DNA from: Streptomyces sp. CG1
GTDB lineage: Bacteria > Actinomycetota > Actinomycetes > Streptomycetales > Streptomycetaceae
NCBI RefSeq assembly: GCF_041080625.1
Contig: NZ_CP163518.1
Span: 1,674,001-1,738,000, forward strand
Reading direction: 5' to 3'
DNA: 64,000 nucleotides
This document shows positions 9,025 to 18,498 of the stretch, one piece after another; positions within the stretch are counted from its first letter, which is position 1; every line of letters begins with the position of its first letter. Under the pieces are notes generated by a model. It did not search any database, was not told the DNA's origin, and worked only from the letters and a program-made list of their open reading frames with translations. The translations under genes and the position numbers were made by a program.

Positions 9025-10407
9025 TCACTTGCGGCCGGGCGTCCAGTTCATGCCCCATCCGTAGGCGCGGTCTATGGTCCGCTGCGGGCTGACCCCGCGC
9101 TCCGGCACCAGATAGCGGGCCTCACGCTGCACGAGGAGGTCGCCGCCCGTGTTGGTGATGAGGGCGAGCGCGCACACCGTGGAGGGGACGGTGCACTCGT
9201 CGAGCGAGAAGTCGATCGGCGCCCCGTGCTGCGGCTGCAGCGTGACGGTGGCGTGCAGGTCGGCGAAGGAGCTGGCGCCCTCGTAGATCGTGACGAAGAC
9301 CAGGATGCGCCGGAAGTCCTGCTTGTGGTCGAGGTTGATGGTGAGGTTCTCACCGCTCGCCACGACACCGGTGCGGTCGTCACCGTCGAGGTGGATGTAC
9401 GGCGGCCGGTTCAGCGCGCCGAAGGCGTTGCCGAGGGCCTGGACGACCCCTTTGCGGCCGTCGGCGAGTTCGTACAGGGCGCACAGGTCCAGGTCGAGAT
9501 CTCCCCGCCCGCCTCCCCAGCGGCTGCCCCAGCCGGAAAGGTGTTTCTGCATCTGCCAGTTGAGGTTCACCCGCATGGCTCCGGAGGTGCCACCCTGCTT
9601 GGCGAGCGACACGGACGGCGCCGCCTTCGTGAGGGTGATCCTGGACAGGCGAACTGCCGGGGCGGGCGGAGTCGCAGGAGGAGTGACGGGCGGGGGCGGC
9701 ATGGTCGCGGGCGGCGGGGGCGGGGTCACCGGGTGCGGCGCCGGGGTCGCTGGGGCGGGCGGAGCCGGGTATGGCGCGGAGGCCGCCCGGGTCGGCGGAG
9801 CAGGGGGTGACGCCGGGGCCGCCGCAGTGGGCAGTGCCGGGTACGGCGCCGGGGCAGCCAGGGTGGGCGAAGCCGAGTGCTGGGGCTCGTCCACGGTGAT
9901 GCCGAAGTCCGTTGCCAGACCTTCGAGTCCGCTGCTGTAGCCCTGGCCGACGGCGCGGAACTTCCAGGCGCCCTGACGGCGGTAGAACTCGCCGAGCACG
10001 AAGGCCGTCTCCACGGTCGCGCCGGTGCTGTCGAAGCGGGCGACGGCCCGGCCGCTCACGGCGTCGGTCACCTCGATGTAGAGGCCGGGGACCTGCCCGA
10101 AGGTCCCGCCGTCGGCGGAGGCGGCGAGCACGATCCGCTCGACGGCGCCCTCCACGCGCGCGAGGTCCACGGAGAGGGTGTCGGTCACGCCTGCGCCGGT
10201 CGTCCGCTTGCCTTCGTGACGCACCGCGCCGGAGGCATGGGCCGGCTGGTTGTAGAAGACGAAGTCGCCGTCGGAACGGACCTTCCCGGTGGCCAGCAGC
10301 AGCGCGGAGGCGTCCGCGTCGGGCACCCCTGGTCCGGAGCGCCAGCCCAGTTCGACGCGCAGGGCCGTGGTCGGCACCGGCGTGTTCGATCCTTTCTGCA
10401 TTGACAT
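9025..10407 (-). CDS. Two-domain TerD-family stress protein with Pro/Ala-rich linker
   Basis: A 460-residue protein with two TerD-like beta-sandwich modules. The first (about residues 1-160) has the typical start [22 protein letters not shown], and [20 protein letters not shown]. The linker of about 85 residues is almost only Pro, Ala, Thr and Tyr. The second module contains the acidic metal-site signature [12 protein letters not shown] and [11 protein letters not shown]. TerD proteins bind calcium and occur in tellurite-resistance and stress loci; the biochemical role is unsettled. The ATG at 10407 is preceded by GGGGGCGG. No other ter genes are adjacent. The linker would hold the modules far apart. 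Confidence 0.85.
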   Translation of the reverse strand: MSMQKGSNTPVPTTALRVELGWRSGPGVPDADASALLLATGKVRSDGDFVFYNQPAHASGAVRHEGKRTTGAGVTDTLSVDLARVEGAVERIVLAASADGGTFGQVPGLYIEVTDAVSGRAVARFDSTGATVETAFVLGEFYRRQGAWKFRAVGQGYSSGLEGLATDFGITVDEPQHSASPTLAAPAPYPALPTAAAPASPPAPPTRAASAPYPAPPAPATPAPHPVTPPPPPATMPPPPVTPPATPPAPAVRLSRITLTKAAPSVSLAKQGGTSGAMRVNLNWQMQKHLSGWGSRWGGGRGDLDLDLCALYELADGRKGVVQALGNAFGALNRPPYIHLDGDDRTGVVASGENLTINLDHKQDFRRILVFVTIYEGASSFADLHATVTLQPQHGAPIDFSLDECTVPSTVCALALITNTGGDLLVQREARYLVPERGVSPQRTIDRAYGWGMNWTPGRK

Positions 10408-10693
10408 GTCCGCCCCCATCCGTGTCGGTTTCCGGGCGCCCTCGGCCGTCGAGGTCATCCCTACCCGCACAACCTATTCGCGGGCACAGCGAACTCCACG
10501 GCCGGCACCGGAAGATCGCCGGTCAACTGCTGGTAACCCCGTAGGAGCTCGCCCTTTACACGATTAAAACGCAGGCAGACGTCCTATTTTGCCAAGTTCG
10601 CTCGTATTGGGGATCCCCGGTCACTGCCGGCACGGAAAACAACCCTCTTATCGGTCTCCCCAACGAGCACATCGTGGGCTTAACTTATGTGCC

Positions 10694-11131
10694 ATGACCT
10701 CCCCCCGCTCCACTTATGGTGGCGGCTACTACTCCGCCTCCTTCCCGGACACCCCGATCTACGACTCGCTGGTGGCCGAACGTGGCACCCCGCAGATCGC
10801 CCCGATCCGGGTTCCCGCCGCCTACGACACGGGCAGCCACTTGCCCGCTCTGCCGTCGGCACTGCCCGCCCTCCCGGCGGCTCCCTCCCCGCAGGCCCCC
10901 GCCTACGGCTACCCCCAGACGCCGCAGCCCGCGCCGCTGCAGCAGGCGCCCACGGCGTACATCCCGCAGCAGGCGAGCGCCCCGCGCGGCTATCCGGGCC
11001 CGCAGGCGCCGCAGCAGCAGCGCCCGATGGGCATGGGTACCGGATACGAGGCCATGCGCCCGGCCGCGCCGCGGCCCACGCCGACTCCGTACCAGGACCC
11101 GTACAACAACCAGCAGTACCGCGGCTACTGA
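10694..11131 (+). CDS. Conserved actinomycete protein rich in Pro, Gln and Tyr (DUF6643-like)
   Basis: A 145-residue protein beginning MTSPRSTYGGGYYSASFPDT. The conserved N-terminal block of about 45 residues includes YDSLVAERGTPQIAPIRVP. The rest is low complexity: Ala/Pro runs, then YGYPQTPQPAPLQQ, and a C-terminus YNNQQYRGY. I recall this N-terminus as a Streptomyces family of unknown function (DUF6643), but could not check. It has no membrane segment or signal peptide. The AT-rich upstream region carries TTAACTTAT just before the ATG. A hairpin ACCGAC/GTCGGT lies right after the stop. Function is unknown. Confidence 0.75.
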   Translation: MTSPRSTYGGGYYSASFPDTPIYDSLVAERGTPQIAPIRVPAAYDTGSHLPALPSALPALPAAPSPQAPAYGYPQTPQPAPLQQAPTAYIPQQASAPRGYPGPQAPQQQRPMGMGTGYEAMRPAAPRPTPTPYQDPYNNQQYRGY

Positions 11132-11174
11132 CCGACGCCCCACCGCTGTCGGTGCCTGCTGGCACGATGGCGGC

Positions 11175-11999
11175 ATGGGAAACGCCGAGGTGCAGTCGAT
11201 TCACGTTCATCCGGTCAAGGCACTCCGGGGGCACGCGCCCCGGGAGGCTGTGGTGGAGCCCTGGGGCCTGGCCGGTGACCGGCGCTGGACACTGATCGAC
11301 GACGGGGGAAAGGTCGTCACCCAGCGCGAACAGCCGCGCCTCGCGCTGGCCGCCGCCGAGCTGCTGCCCGGCGGCGGTGTCCGTCTGTCCGCGCCCGGCC
11401 AGGCGCCGCTGGCGGTGTCCGTGCCCGAGCCGGCCGGGACCGTGCCGGTGAACGTCTTCGGCACGAAGGTCGAGGCGGTCCCCGCCGCACAGGCCGCGCA
11501 CGCCTGGTGCAGCGCTTATCTGCGGGCGGACGTCCGCCTGGTGCACATGGACGATCCGGCCACCCGCCGCCCGGTCGACCCCGAGTACGCCCTGCCCGGC
11601 GAGACGGTCAGTTTCGCCGACGGCTACCCCCTGCTGATCACCACGACGGCCTCTCTCGATGCCCTGAACTCGCTGATATCCGAGGGCTCGCACGGCCACG
11701 AGGGGCCGCTGCCGATGAACCGCTTCCGGCCCAACGTCGTCGTCGCCGGCACCGAGGCCTGGGCCGAGGACCACTGGTCGCGGATCTCCGTCGGCGAGGT
11801 GGTCTTCCGCGTCGCGAAGGCGAGCGGGCGCTGTGTCGTCACCACCGTCGACCAGGACACCGCCCTACGCGGCCGGGAGCCCCTGCGCACCCTGGCGCGC
11901 CACCGCAAGGCCGGCACGAAGCTGATCTTCGGCCAGAACCTCGTGCCCGTCTCGCCCGGCACGATCAGGGTCGGGGACCCGGTCCGGCTGCTGGGCTGA
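11175..11999 (+). CDS. MOSC domain-containing protein
   Basis: A 274-residue protein with an N-terminal MOSC beta-barrel region (IHVHPVKALRG, PWGLAGDRRWTLID) and the C-terminal MOSC domain, including NRFRPNVVVAG, a conserved Cys in KASGRCVVTTVDQDT and a final RVGDPVRLL. MOSC proteins handle sulfur from cofactor sulfurases or reduce N-hydroxylated compounds with molybdenum cofactor; the N-terminal plus MOSC arrangement resembles YcbX/mARC proteins. The conserved Cys is where such proteins bind the cofactor. The ATG at 11175 follows the DUF6643-like gene by about 40 bp. It is not clearly in an operon with molybdopterin genes here. Confidence 0.87.
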   Translation: MGNAEVQSIHVHPVKALRGHAPREAVVEPWGLAGDRRWTLIDDGGKVVTQREQPRLALAAAELLPGGGVRLSAPGQAPLAVSVPEPAGTVPVNVFGTKVEAVPAAQAAHAWCSAYLRADVRLVHMDDPATRRPVDPEYALPGETVSFADGYPLLITTTASLDALNSLISEGSHGHEGPLPMNRFRPNVVVAGTEAWAEDHWSRISVGEVVFRVAKASGRCVVTTVDQDTALRGREPLRTLARHRKAGTKLIFGQNLVPVSPGTIRVGDPVRLLG

Positions 12000-12204
12000 C
12001 CCTCGACGACAGCCCCGACGGCCTCCACAGGCCTCGACGGGCAGGGGAACCGTCGGCGGGTCACGGTCGTTGGGAGGACTGAGAGATTCATGAGAAACCG
12101 CGTTCGTGACGGTCCGCGGTGGACGTGATGTCGCTCTCTCTTGCTCCGGGCCGTGCATGCGCGCACGCTCCGGGAGTTATGACGGAGCGGAAGGGGGTGG
12201 GGAG

Positions 12205-12810
12205 ATGCGGGCTCTCTGCGGCCTGTGGCGCTGGCGGCACAATCCGCTGCGCCGCGCGACCGACCTGGCCGAGGCGTGGGTGTCCCTCGTGGCGCTGGTG
12301 CTGATCGCCATCGCCGCGCCCGTGACCGGTTGCCTGGTCGGCGCGGCCGCCCAGGACTCGCTGCAGCGGTCCGTGCGCGAGCAGCAGCACACGCGTCACC
12401 TCGTCACGGCCACGGTGGTGCGCGACCTGGGCGACGCCCCGCTCGAACCCGACCCCGACACCACGACGGTTCGCGAGACCCACACACGTGTCCTCGCGGA
12501 CTGGACCGCGGCCGACGGCACGCAGCGGCGCGGCCCGGCCCTGGCGGAGCTCAAGTCCCCGCACACGGGGGACCACTTCAGACTCTGGACGGACCCGCAG
12601 GGCCGAATAGCGGCCCGCCCACTGGACTCCGCCACCGCGACGACCCACGCGGTGCTGGCCGGGATCGGTGCGGCCCTGCTGGTCACGGGCCTCGTCGAAT
12701 GCGGCCGGCGGTTGACCGTGTGGCGCATGGTCCGCAGCCGGTACGCACGTTGGGACCAGGCCTGGGACCGGGCGGGCCCGGACTGGGGCAAGGCGGGCAC
12801 CGGCTGCTGA
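12205..12810 (+). CDS. Rv1733c-family membrane protein
   Basis: A 201-residue membrane protein. The N-terminal WRWRHNPLRRATDLAEAWV is the hallmark I associate with the actinomycete Rv1733c family. It has two membrane helices, at about residues 24-48 and 150-172, with an extracytoplasmic region between them. The Mycobacterium tuberculosis member is a dormancy-regulon antigen of unknown activity. The ATG at 12205 is chosen because GGGGGTGGGGAG precedes it closely; an upstream in-frame start at 12106 has no ribosome binding site. It stands alone between the MOSC gene and the beta-helix/AAA gene. Confidence 0.82.
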   Translation: MRALCGLWRWRHNPLRRATDLAEAWVSLVALVLIAIAAPVTGCLVGAAAQDSLQRSVREQQHTRHLVTATVVRDLGDAPLEPDPDTTTVRETHTRVLADWTAADGTQRRGPALAELKSPHTGDHFRLWTDPQGRIAARPLDSATATTHAVLAGIGAALLVTGLVECGRRLTVWRMVRSRYARWDQAWDRAGPDWGKAGTGC

Positions 12811-13038
12811 CAGCCTTCCGGCTCTGGTCAACCCACCCTGCACGCACACGCTACGGTGGACCGGCCGAAGCGCTTTCGGCGACAACCCGCGGATGAGCGA
12901 ACCGCAGGGGCGCACAGGATTTCGGGAGCGCGAGCGCGCGGCAGCCCAGGGCTGAGCACGGTCGCGATCCCGGCACCGGCGGCGATCCCCCTACGGGAGC
13001 GAGCCATCAGTACGACGAGGTGGGGGCACGGCAACGCC

Positions 13039-15477
13039 ATGGCACAGGGCACGGTCCAGGTGACGCACACCGGTACGTCGCGGTGGCGGCGCCGCACAGG
13101 TGAGTACGCTTCGCTCGCCGCCGCCCTGGAGGCCGCCGCCGACGGCGACGTCCTCACCATCGCCCCGGGTACCTACCGGGAAAACCTCGTGGTGCAGCGG
13201 GCGGTGACGCTCCGTGGCCCCGAGGGCTCGCCCGGCTCGGTGCGGATCGCGCCCGTGGACGGCGTGCCGCTCACCGTGCGGGCCTCGGCCGTGGTGCAGG
13301 ACGTGCACGTGGAGGGCCAGGACGCGGCGGCGCCCGCACTGCTGGTCGAGGAGGGCACGCCCGAGCTGATGGACGTGCGGATCGTCACCCGGTCCGCCGC
13401 GGGCATCGAGGTGCGCGGCGGGGCACGGCCGACCGTGCGCCGCTGCACCGTCGACAACCCGGCGGGCATCGGTATCGCCGTACTCGACGGCGGGGGCGGG
13501 GTGTTCGAGGAGTGCGAGGTCGTCGCTGCCGGGCAGGCGGGCGTGGCTGTCCGGGGCGGTGCCCATCCGCGCCTGGAGCGCTGCCGGGTGCATCACGCCT
13601 CCGGCACCGGGCTGACCGCGACCGGCGAGAACTCCGCGCTGGAGGCGGTGGGTTGTGAGGTCTACGAGGTCCGCGGCTCCGGTGTGCAGGTCACCCAGCG
13701 GGCGACGGCGCATCTCACCGACTGCGATGTGCACCGCACCACCGCCGACGGCGTCACCATGGACACGGACGCGGTGCTCACGCTCGCCGACTGCCGTATC
13801 CACGACATCCCCGAGAACGCGGTCGATCTGCGCTCCCGCTCGGTGCTCACGCTGACCCGGACGACGGTCCGTCAGTTCGGGCGCAACGGCCTGTCGGTGT
13901 GGGATCCGGGGACCCGGGTGGACGCCAACCAGTGCGAGATCTTCGACAGCACCGGCGACTATCCGGCGGTGTGGGTCAGTGACGGTGCCACCGCAGTCCT
14001 CGACTCCTGCCGGGTGCACGACGTGCCGGACGCCCTGTTCGTGCTGGACCGCGGTTCACGCGCGGACGTCGTGGACAGCGATCTGTCGCAGGTGCGCAAC
14101 ACGGCCGTGTCGGTGAGCGACGGGGCGACGGCGCAGCTCGACGACTGCCGGATCCGGGAGGCGGCGACCGGAGCGTGGTTCCGCGACCACGGCAGCGGCG
14201 GCACGCTGAACAACTGCACCCTGGACGGCACCCAGACCGGTGTGATCGTCACCAAGGGCGCCGACCCGACCATCGAGCGCTGCACGGTCGACTCCCCCGC
14301 CGAGGCCGGCTTCTACGTCTCCGCGGGTGGCCGCGGCAGCTTCCTGAACTGCCGGGTCAGCGGCAGCGCCGGGTACGGCTTCCATGTGATCGACGGCTGC
14401 CGTGCGACGCTGCGCAAGTGCCGTACGGAGCGCTGTGCGCGCGGCGGTTACGAGTTCGCCGAGGCGGGCCCCGACGCCGGGTCCGGGTCGGGCCCGGTCG
14501 TGGAGGACTGCACCAGCGACGAGAGCGCCGGGCTGCGGCCGCCCACGGTCCGCGAGGCCGCCGTACAGACGATGGCGCACTCCCCCGGTCTGCTCGGCTC
14601 GATCCCCGGGCAGCGCACCACCGAGCAGGAGCCGCTGATCGCCGCCGCCGAGCCGGAGCAGCCGGTGCGGACGTCGAAGGACGTGCTCGGGGAACTCGAC
14701 GCGCTGGTGGGCCTGGAGAGCGTCAAGCGGGAGGTGCGGGCGCTGACCGACATGATCGAGGTGGGCCGGCGCCGGCAGCAGGCGGGTCTCAAGGCGGCCT
14801 CGGTCAAGCGGCATCTGGTCTTCACCGGCTCCCCCGGCACCGGCAAGACGACGGTCGCCCGGCTCTACGGCGAGATCCTCGCCTCCCTCGGCGTGCTGGA
14901 GAAGGGGCACCTGGTGGAGGTGTCCCGGGTCGACCTGGTCGGCGAGCACATCGGCTCCACGGCGATCCGCACCCAGGAGGCGTTCGAAAAGGCGCGCGGC
15001 GGTGTGCTGTTCATCGACGAGGCGTATGCGCTGTCTCCGGAGGACGCCGGGCGTGACTTCGGCAAAGAGGCCATCGACACGCTGGTGAAGCTGATGGAGG
15101 ACCACCGGGACGCGGTGGTGGTGATCGTCGCCGGCTACACGACGGAGATGGAGCGCTTCCTCTCCGTCAACCCCGGTGTCGCCTCCCGCTTCTCACGCAC
15201 CATCACGTTCGGTGACTACGGCCCCGACGAGCTGCTCCGGATCGTGGAGCAGCAGGCCGACGAGCACGAGTACCGCCTGACGCCGGGCGCGTCCGAGGCG
15301 CTGCTGAAGTACTTCACGGCCATCCCGAAGGGCCCGGCGTTCGGCAACGGCCGTACGGCCCGGCAGACGTTCGAGGCGATGGTGGAGCGCCACGCGAGCC
15401 GCGTCGCCCAGCTGACGGACCCCACCACCGACGACCTGACCCTGCTCTTCGCGGCAGATCTGCCGACACTGTCCTGA
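13039..15477 (+). CDS. Right-handed beta-helix protein fused to CbbX/EccA-type AAA ATPase
   Basis: An 812-residue two-part protein. Residues about 25-500 form a parallel beta-helix with many repeated strands of the kind GVFEECEVVAAGQAGVAV and a pectate-lyase-like Cys/Asp ladder. After a linker, residues about 550-810 are an AAA module: Walker A GSPGTGKTT near 597, Walker B VLFIDEAYA near 656, and a C-terminal arginine-finger helix region. The AAA part resembles CbbX, SpoVK and type VII secretion EccA. No type VII genes are nearby. A plausible role is ATP-driven remodelling of a partner held by the beta-helix, but this is inference. The ATG at 13039 gives the first residues conserved with the helix. 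Confidence 0.85.
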   Translation: MAQGTVQVTHTGTSRWRRRTGEYASLAAALEAAADGDVLTIAPGTYRENLVVQRAVTLRGPEGSPGSVRIAPVDGVPLTVRASAVVQDVHVEGQDAAAPALLVEEGTPELMDVRIVTRSAAGIEVRGGARPTVRRCTVDNPAGIGIAVLDGGGGVFEECEVVAAGQAGVAVRGGAHPRLERCRVHHASGTGLTATGENSALEAVGCEVYEVRGSGVQVTQRATAHLTDCDVHRTTADGVTMDTDAVLTLADCRIHDIPENAVDLRSRSVLTLTRTTVRQFGRNGLSVWDPGTRVDANQCEIFDSTGDYPAVWVSDGATAVLDSCRVHDVPDALFVLDRGSRADVVDSDLSQVRNTAVSVSDGATAQLDDCRIREAATGAWFRDHGSGGTLNNCTLDGTQTGVIVTKGADPTIERCTVDSPAEAGFYVSAGGRGSFLNCRVSGSAGYGFHVIDGCRATLRKCRTERCARGGYEFAEAGPDAGSGSGPVVEDCTSDESAGLRPPTVREAAVQTMAHSPGLLGSIPGQRTTEQEPLIAAAEPEQPVRTSKDVLGELDALVGLESVKREVRALTDMIEVGRRRQQAGLKAASVKRHLVFTGSPGTGKTTVARLYGEILASLGVLEKGHLVEVSRVDLVGEHIGSTAIRTQEAFEKARGGVLFIDEAYALSPEDAGRDFGKEAIDTLVKLMEDHRDAVVVIVAGYTTEMERFLSVNPGVASRFSRTITFGDYGPDELLRIVEQQADEHEYRLTPGASEALLKYFTAIPKGPAFGNGRTARQTFEAMVERHASRVAQLTDPTTDDLTLLFAADLPTLS

Positions 15478-15513
15478 GCATCCGACCGCACACGTTTCCC
15501 GGGGGGATTCGGT

Positions 15514-15864
15514 ATGAAGGCGCTGGCGACATTCGCCCGGCTCTATGTGGCCGACCTGGACGAGGCGCTGCCCGCGCTGCGCGAGCTGACAGGTCAGGAC
15601 GTCCGCACGCGGTTCTCCTACGGCGGCGTGGAACTCGCCAGTATCGGTGACTTTCTGCTCGTCGCGGGCAGCGAGCAGGCCCTCGCCCCGTTCCGGGACG
15701 TGCAGAGCACGGTGCTCGTGGACACCCTGGACGGCCTGCACGCGCTGCTGGCCCAGCACGGCGGAGAGATCCTCGACGGCCCGAACGAGGTGCCCACCGG
15801 CCGCAACGCGACCGTGCGGCACCCGGGCGGGGCCGTCGTGGAGTACGTCGAGCACGCGGCCTAG
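15514..15864 (+). CDS. VOC-superfamily (glyoxalase-like) protein
   Basis: A 116-residue single VOC module beginning MKALATFARLYVADLDEAL and ending VRHPGGAVVEYVEHA. The paired beta-alpha-beta-beta-beta pattern and final Glu in VEYVEH fit glyoxalase/bleomycin-resistance proteins, which act as dimers binding metal or a hydrophobic ligand. The start has a strong CCGGGGGGATT ribosome binding site. It follows the AAA gene after 36 bp and may be co-transcribed. Its last four bases overlap the tail of the convergent membrane hydrolase. The ligand is unknown. Confidence 0.82.
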   Translation: MKALATFARLYVADLDEALPALRELTGQDVRTRFSYGGVELASIGDFLLVAGSEQALAPFRDVQSTVLVDTLDGLHALLAQHGGEILDGPNEVPTGRNATVRHPGGAVVEYVEHAA

Positions 15865-18209
15865 CCGGGCTTCCCCGCCCGCGACCCGGGCTTCCCCGGT
15901 TCCGGTCGCTGTCCCGGCAGCTGCGGGCGCAGTCGGTTCAGCAGGCGGGCGCGTTCCCGGGCGAAGGCCGGGTCGGCCTGGTAGTCGGAGTGGCCGAGGA
16001 TGGGCGCGGGGAGGGGGTGCGCCGGTGTGCGGCCGTAGGCGAGCGGGTCGCGCAGGGGGGTGTGGTCGACCTCGGGGGTGGTGTCGTCGGGGACGCGGAC
16101 GGGGCCGCCGATGGGGTCGGTGAGGCGGTAGAGGTTGCCCCAGCAGGCGACGTCGTGGTGCAGGGCGGCGAGCGCCGGCGGTCCGAAGTGGGCCGGGAAC
16201 CAGCGGGCGTACAGGCGCTCCAGCGGGGAGCCGTAGGTGAGCAGTGCGATCCGGCCGCGGACGGACGGAGACAGCTGCCAGGCGGCCGCCGCGGCGAGGA
16301 CGCTGCCCTGGGAGTGGCCGGACAGGACGAGGCGGCCCCCGGTGCGCTGGGTCCAGGTGGCCATGCGCCAGGTCAGGTCCGGCACGGCGCGCTCGGCGTA
16401 GCAGGGCGGTGCGAAGGGGTGCGCGGCGCGCGGCCAGAAGGTGCCGACATCCCAGAGGATGCCGATCGTGCGGCGTGCCGAGGCGTCCTTGTAGGCGCGC
16501 CGGCCCCAGGTCACGAAGAGTATGAAGCCGAGGCCGACCAGCCAGGAGCCCAGCGCCTGCGAGGTCTCGGCGACGGCCTGTACGGCGTCGTAGGTGCGGC
16601 GCGCGGCTGCGTCGGGTGTCTTCCCGGTGACCAGGGCGCCGGCCAGCGCGACGGCTCCGAGCGCCAGAGTGGTGGCGGTGAGCACGGCGACGACGAGGGG
16701 TGCCCGGTCGGTGAGGGTGGCCAGCGCGCGGACCTGGGCGATGGCACGGGTACGGGCGGGGTCCTCGGGCTCGCCGGGATGCTCGTGGCGGACCTGGTCG
16801 CGTTCGGCGCGCGCCAGCCGGGCGGTGCGCATCCCGAGCCCCACGGCGAGGACCAGCAGGGCCGCGAGAACCGGCGGGATCGTGGACGCCTGCCAGGTCA
16901 GCAGGACGGGCGGACCCGGCAGCAGGGCGTGGGTGCCGTCCAGCCAGTCGGCGACGCGCTGGGCGACCCCGCCGGACATCACGCCGCCCAGCGCGCAGGC
17001 GAGCAGCGCGACGGCCGGTCCGCTGAGGCCGCGCATCCCGGTGCGCGGATCAGGGCTGCGGCGGTAGAGGTCCCGGGCCACCACGGCGAGCGCTACGACC
17101 AGCAGCCCCTGGGCCAGCATGAGGGCGCCGAAGGCCGGGTCGCCCGCCAGCCGCCCGGTGGACCGCCAGCCGGGCCGGGCCCAGCCGGCGTAGACCATGG
17201 TGAGCAGCAACACTGCGAGCGCGCCGAGCGGGAGGCCGCGTACGAGATGCCGGTCGAGCTGCTGGTCGAGCTCGTTCTCGCTGCGGCCGCGGCGGCAGAC
17301 CACGGCCACCGCTGCCGCCGCGCAGACGAGCAGGGCTGCGGTGAGCAGCCAGCTCAGGACGTTCAGGGCGGCGGGGCCGCCGTGCCGGTGGTCGAAGCGG
17401 GCCGCCGGAGTCGCCACGGCGGCGGCGACGGTCAGCAGGGCCGCGGCGGTGTGCGCGGCGCGCAGCCGGGCCACGATGCGGCGCCCGTACCAGAAGCCGG
17501 GCAGGGCCAGTGCGCTGCCGTCGGTGTCCGGTTCGAGGTCGTGGGACATCGGCCGGTGGGACTCGTACGCGCTCCAGGTGCGGTGCGACAGGTACCAGAG
17601 CAGGCAGGTCAGCGCGGTCGGCACCAGTGCGGCGAGGGCGAGCCGGCGCCCGGGCAGGCTCCACCAGCTGTCGTGCCCGCCGGGGGCGACGGACGCGTGC
17701 GGGGCGAGGAAGGCCAGCCAGGAGTGACGGCGGGTGCAGGCGTGGACGCCGGCGCACTGCCAGGCGACCAGGTCCAGGGCCACCTCGCAGGCGGCGGCCA
17801 CCAGCAGCACGGTCAGGGTGAGGGCGGCCAGCCGTACGAGGAGGCCGTACAGGCGGACGGCGCGGTGCCGGCCGGGGGCGGCGGGGCGCATCCAGTGGGC
17901 GAGGTTGACCACCATGAACGGCAGCAGCACCAGCCATAGGGCGCGGCTGCTGTCGCCGGAGGTGAGGTTGCACCAGACGTACGCCTCCTGGACGGGCTCG
18001 TCCCGCGCGCCTTCCCCGGCCCCGGCGTCCTCGGCGCGCCGGTAGACCGCGGCCGTGTCGTCACCGGTGACCCGGACGGTACGGGGATCGCCGAGCATCT
18101 TCTCGGGCGTGGTCCCGCCCACCCCGTGCACCAGCAACTCCAGCTCGGGCTCCCGCCCGGCAACGTTGTCGGCCTGTTGTCCGGCAGGGCGTTCCTGCGC
18201 GCGGTTCAC
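15861..18209 (-). CDS. Large membrane protein with alpha/beta-hydrolase (lipase-like) motifs
   Basis: A 782-residue protein starting with GTG at 18209. Near the N-terminus, residues 25-36 hold ELELLVHGVGGTTP, an oxyanion-hole-like HG motif. About ten membrane helices fill residues 100-560. The C-terminal region contains GHSQGSVLAAAAA, a nucleophile-elbow Ser, then TYGSPLERLYARWFP. The catalytic domain thus seems split by the membrane region: HG motif at the front and GHSQG at the back. A His for the triad could be in the C-terminal LGHSDYQADP. The natural substrate is unknown; a membrane lipid or lipase-like role is inferred. Confidence 0.68.
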   Translation of the reverse strand: MNRAQERPAGQQADNVAGREPELELLVHGVGGTTPEKMLGDPRTVRVTGDDTAAVYRRAEDAGAGEGARDEPVQEAYVWCNLTSGDSSRALWLVLLPFMVVNLAHWMRPAAPGRHRAVRLYGLLVRLAALTLTVLLVAAACEVALDLVAWQCAGVHACTRRHSWLAFLAPHASVAPGGHDSWWSLPGRRLALAALVPTALTCLLWYLSHRTWSAYESHRPMSHDLEPDTDGSALALPGFWYGRRIVARLRAAHTAAALLTVAAAVATPAARFDHRHGGPAALNVLSWLLTAALLVCAAAAVAVVCRRGRSENELDQQLDRHLVRGLPLGALAVLLLTMVYAGWARPGWRSTGRLAGDPAFGALMLAQGLLVVALAVVARDLYRRSPDPRTGMRGLSGPAVALLACALGGVMSGGVAQRVADWLDGTHALLPGPPVLLTWQASTIPPVLAALLVLAVGLGMRTARLARAERDQVRHEHPGEPEDPARTRAIAQVRALATLTDRAPLVVAVLTATTLALGAVALAGALVTGKTPDAAARRTYDAVQAVAETSQALGSWLVGLGFILFVTWGRRAYKDASARRTIGILWDVGTFWPRAAHPFAPPCYAERAVPDLTWRMATWTQRTGGRLVLSGHSQGSVLAAAAAWQLSPSVRGRIALLTYGSPLERLYARWFPAHFGPPALAALHHDVACWGNLYRLTDPIGGPVRVPDDTTPEVDHTPLRDPLAYGRTPAHPLPAPILGHSDYQADPAFARERARLLNRLRPQLPGQRPEPGKPGSRAGKPG

Positions 18210-18498
18210 TGATCTCGCACCCCCGAGTGGCGCCGACGGCGTGTGCCGATGCGGGCTTCAGGCTCTCAGCTCCGGTGGGCATGTACACCTCTCGTCACGG
18301 AATCTCCCCGATCCGTGTGACGGCGGCCGGGACGGCGGGGGCGGGGGTGGCATGTGCGCGTCGTGACAGGTGGTGGCGCAACCCCTGCCGACCCGTGAAA
18401 GGATGGGACGCCCGCACATCTCCGGACGGACAGTACCTCCTGGTCGGAGGCGGTGCGCGGAGTGTCGGACGGATGACGGCGAAAGGACCGGAGCGTAC
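18210..18498 (+). other. Divergent promoter region, hydrolase/DeoR regulator
   Basis: A spacer of 289 bases between the membrane hydrolase (leftward) and the DeoR-family gene (rightward). No gene, RNA or clear palindrome was recognised here. Confidence 0.3.
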
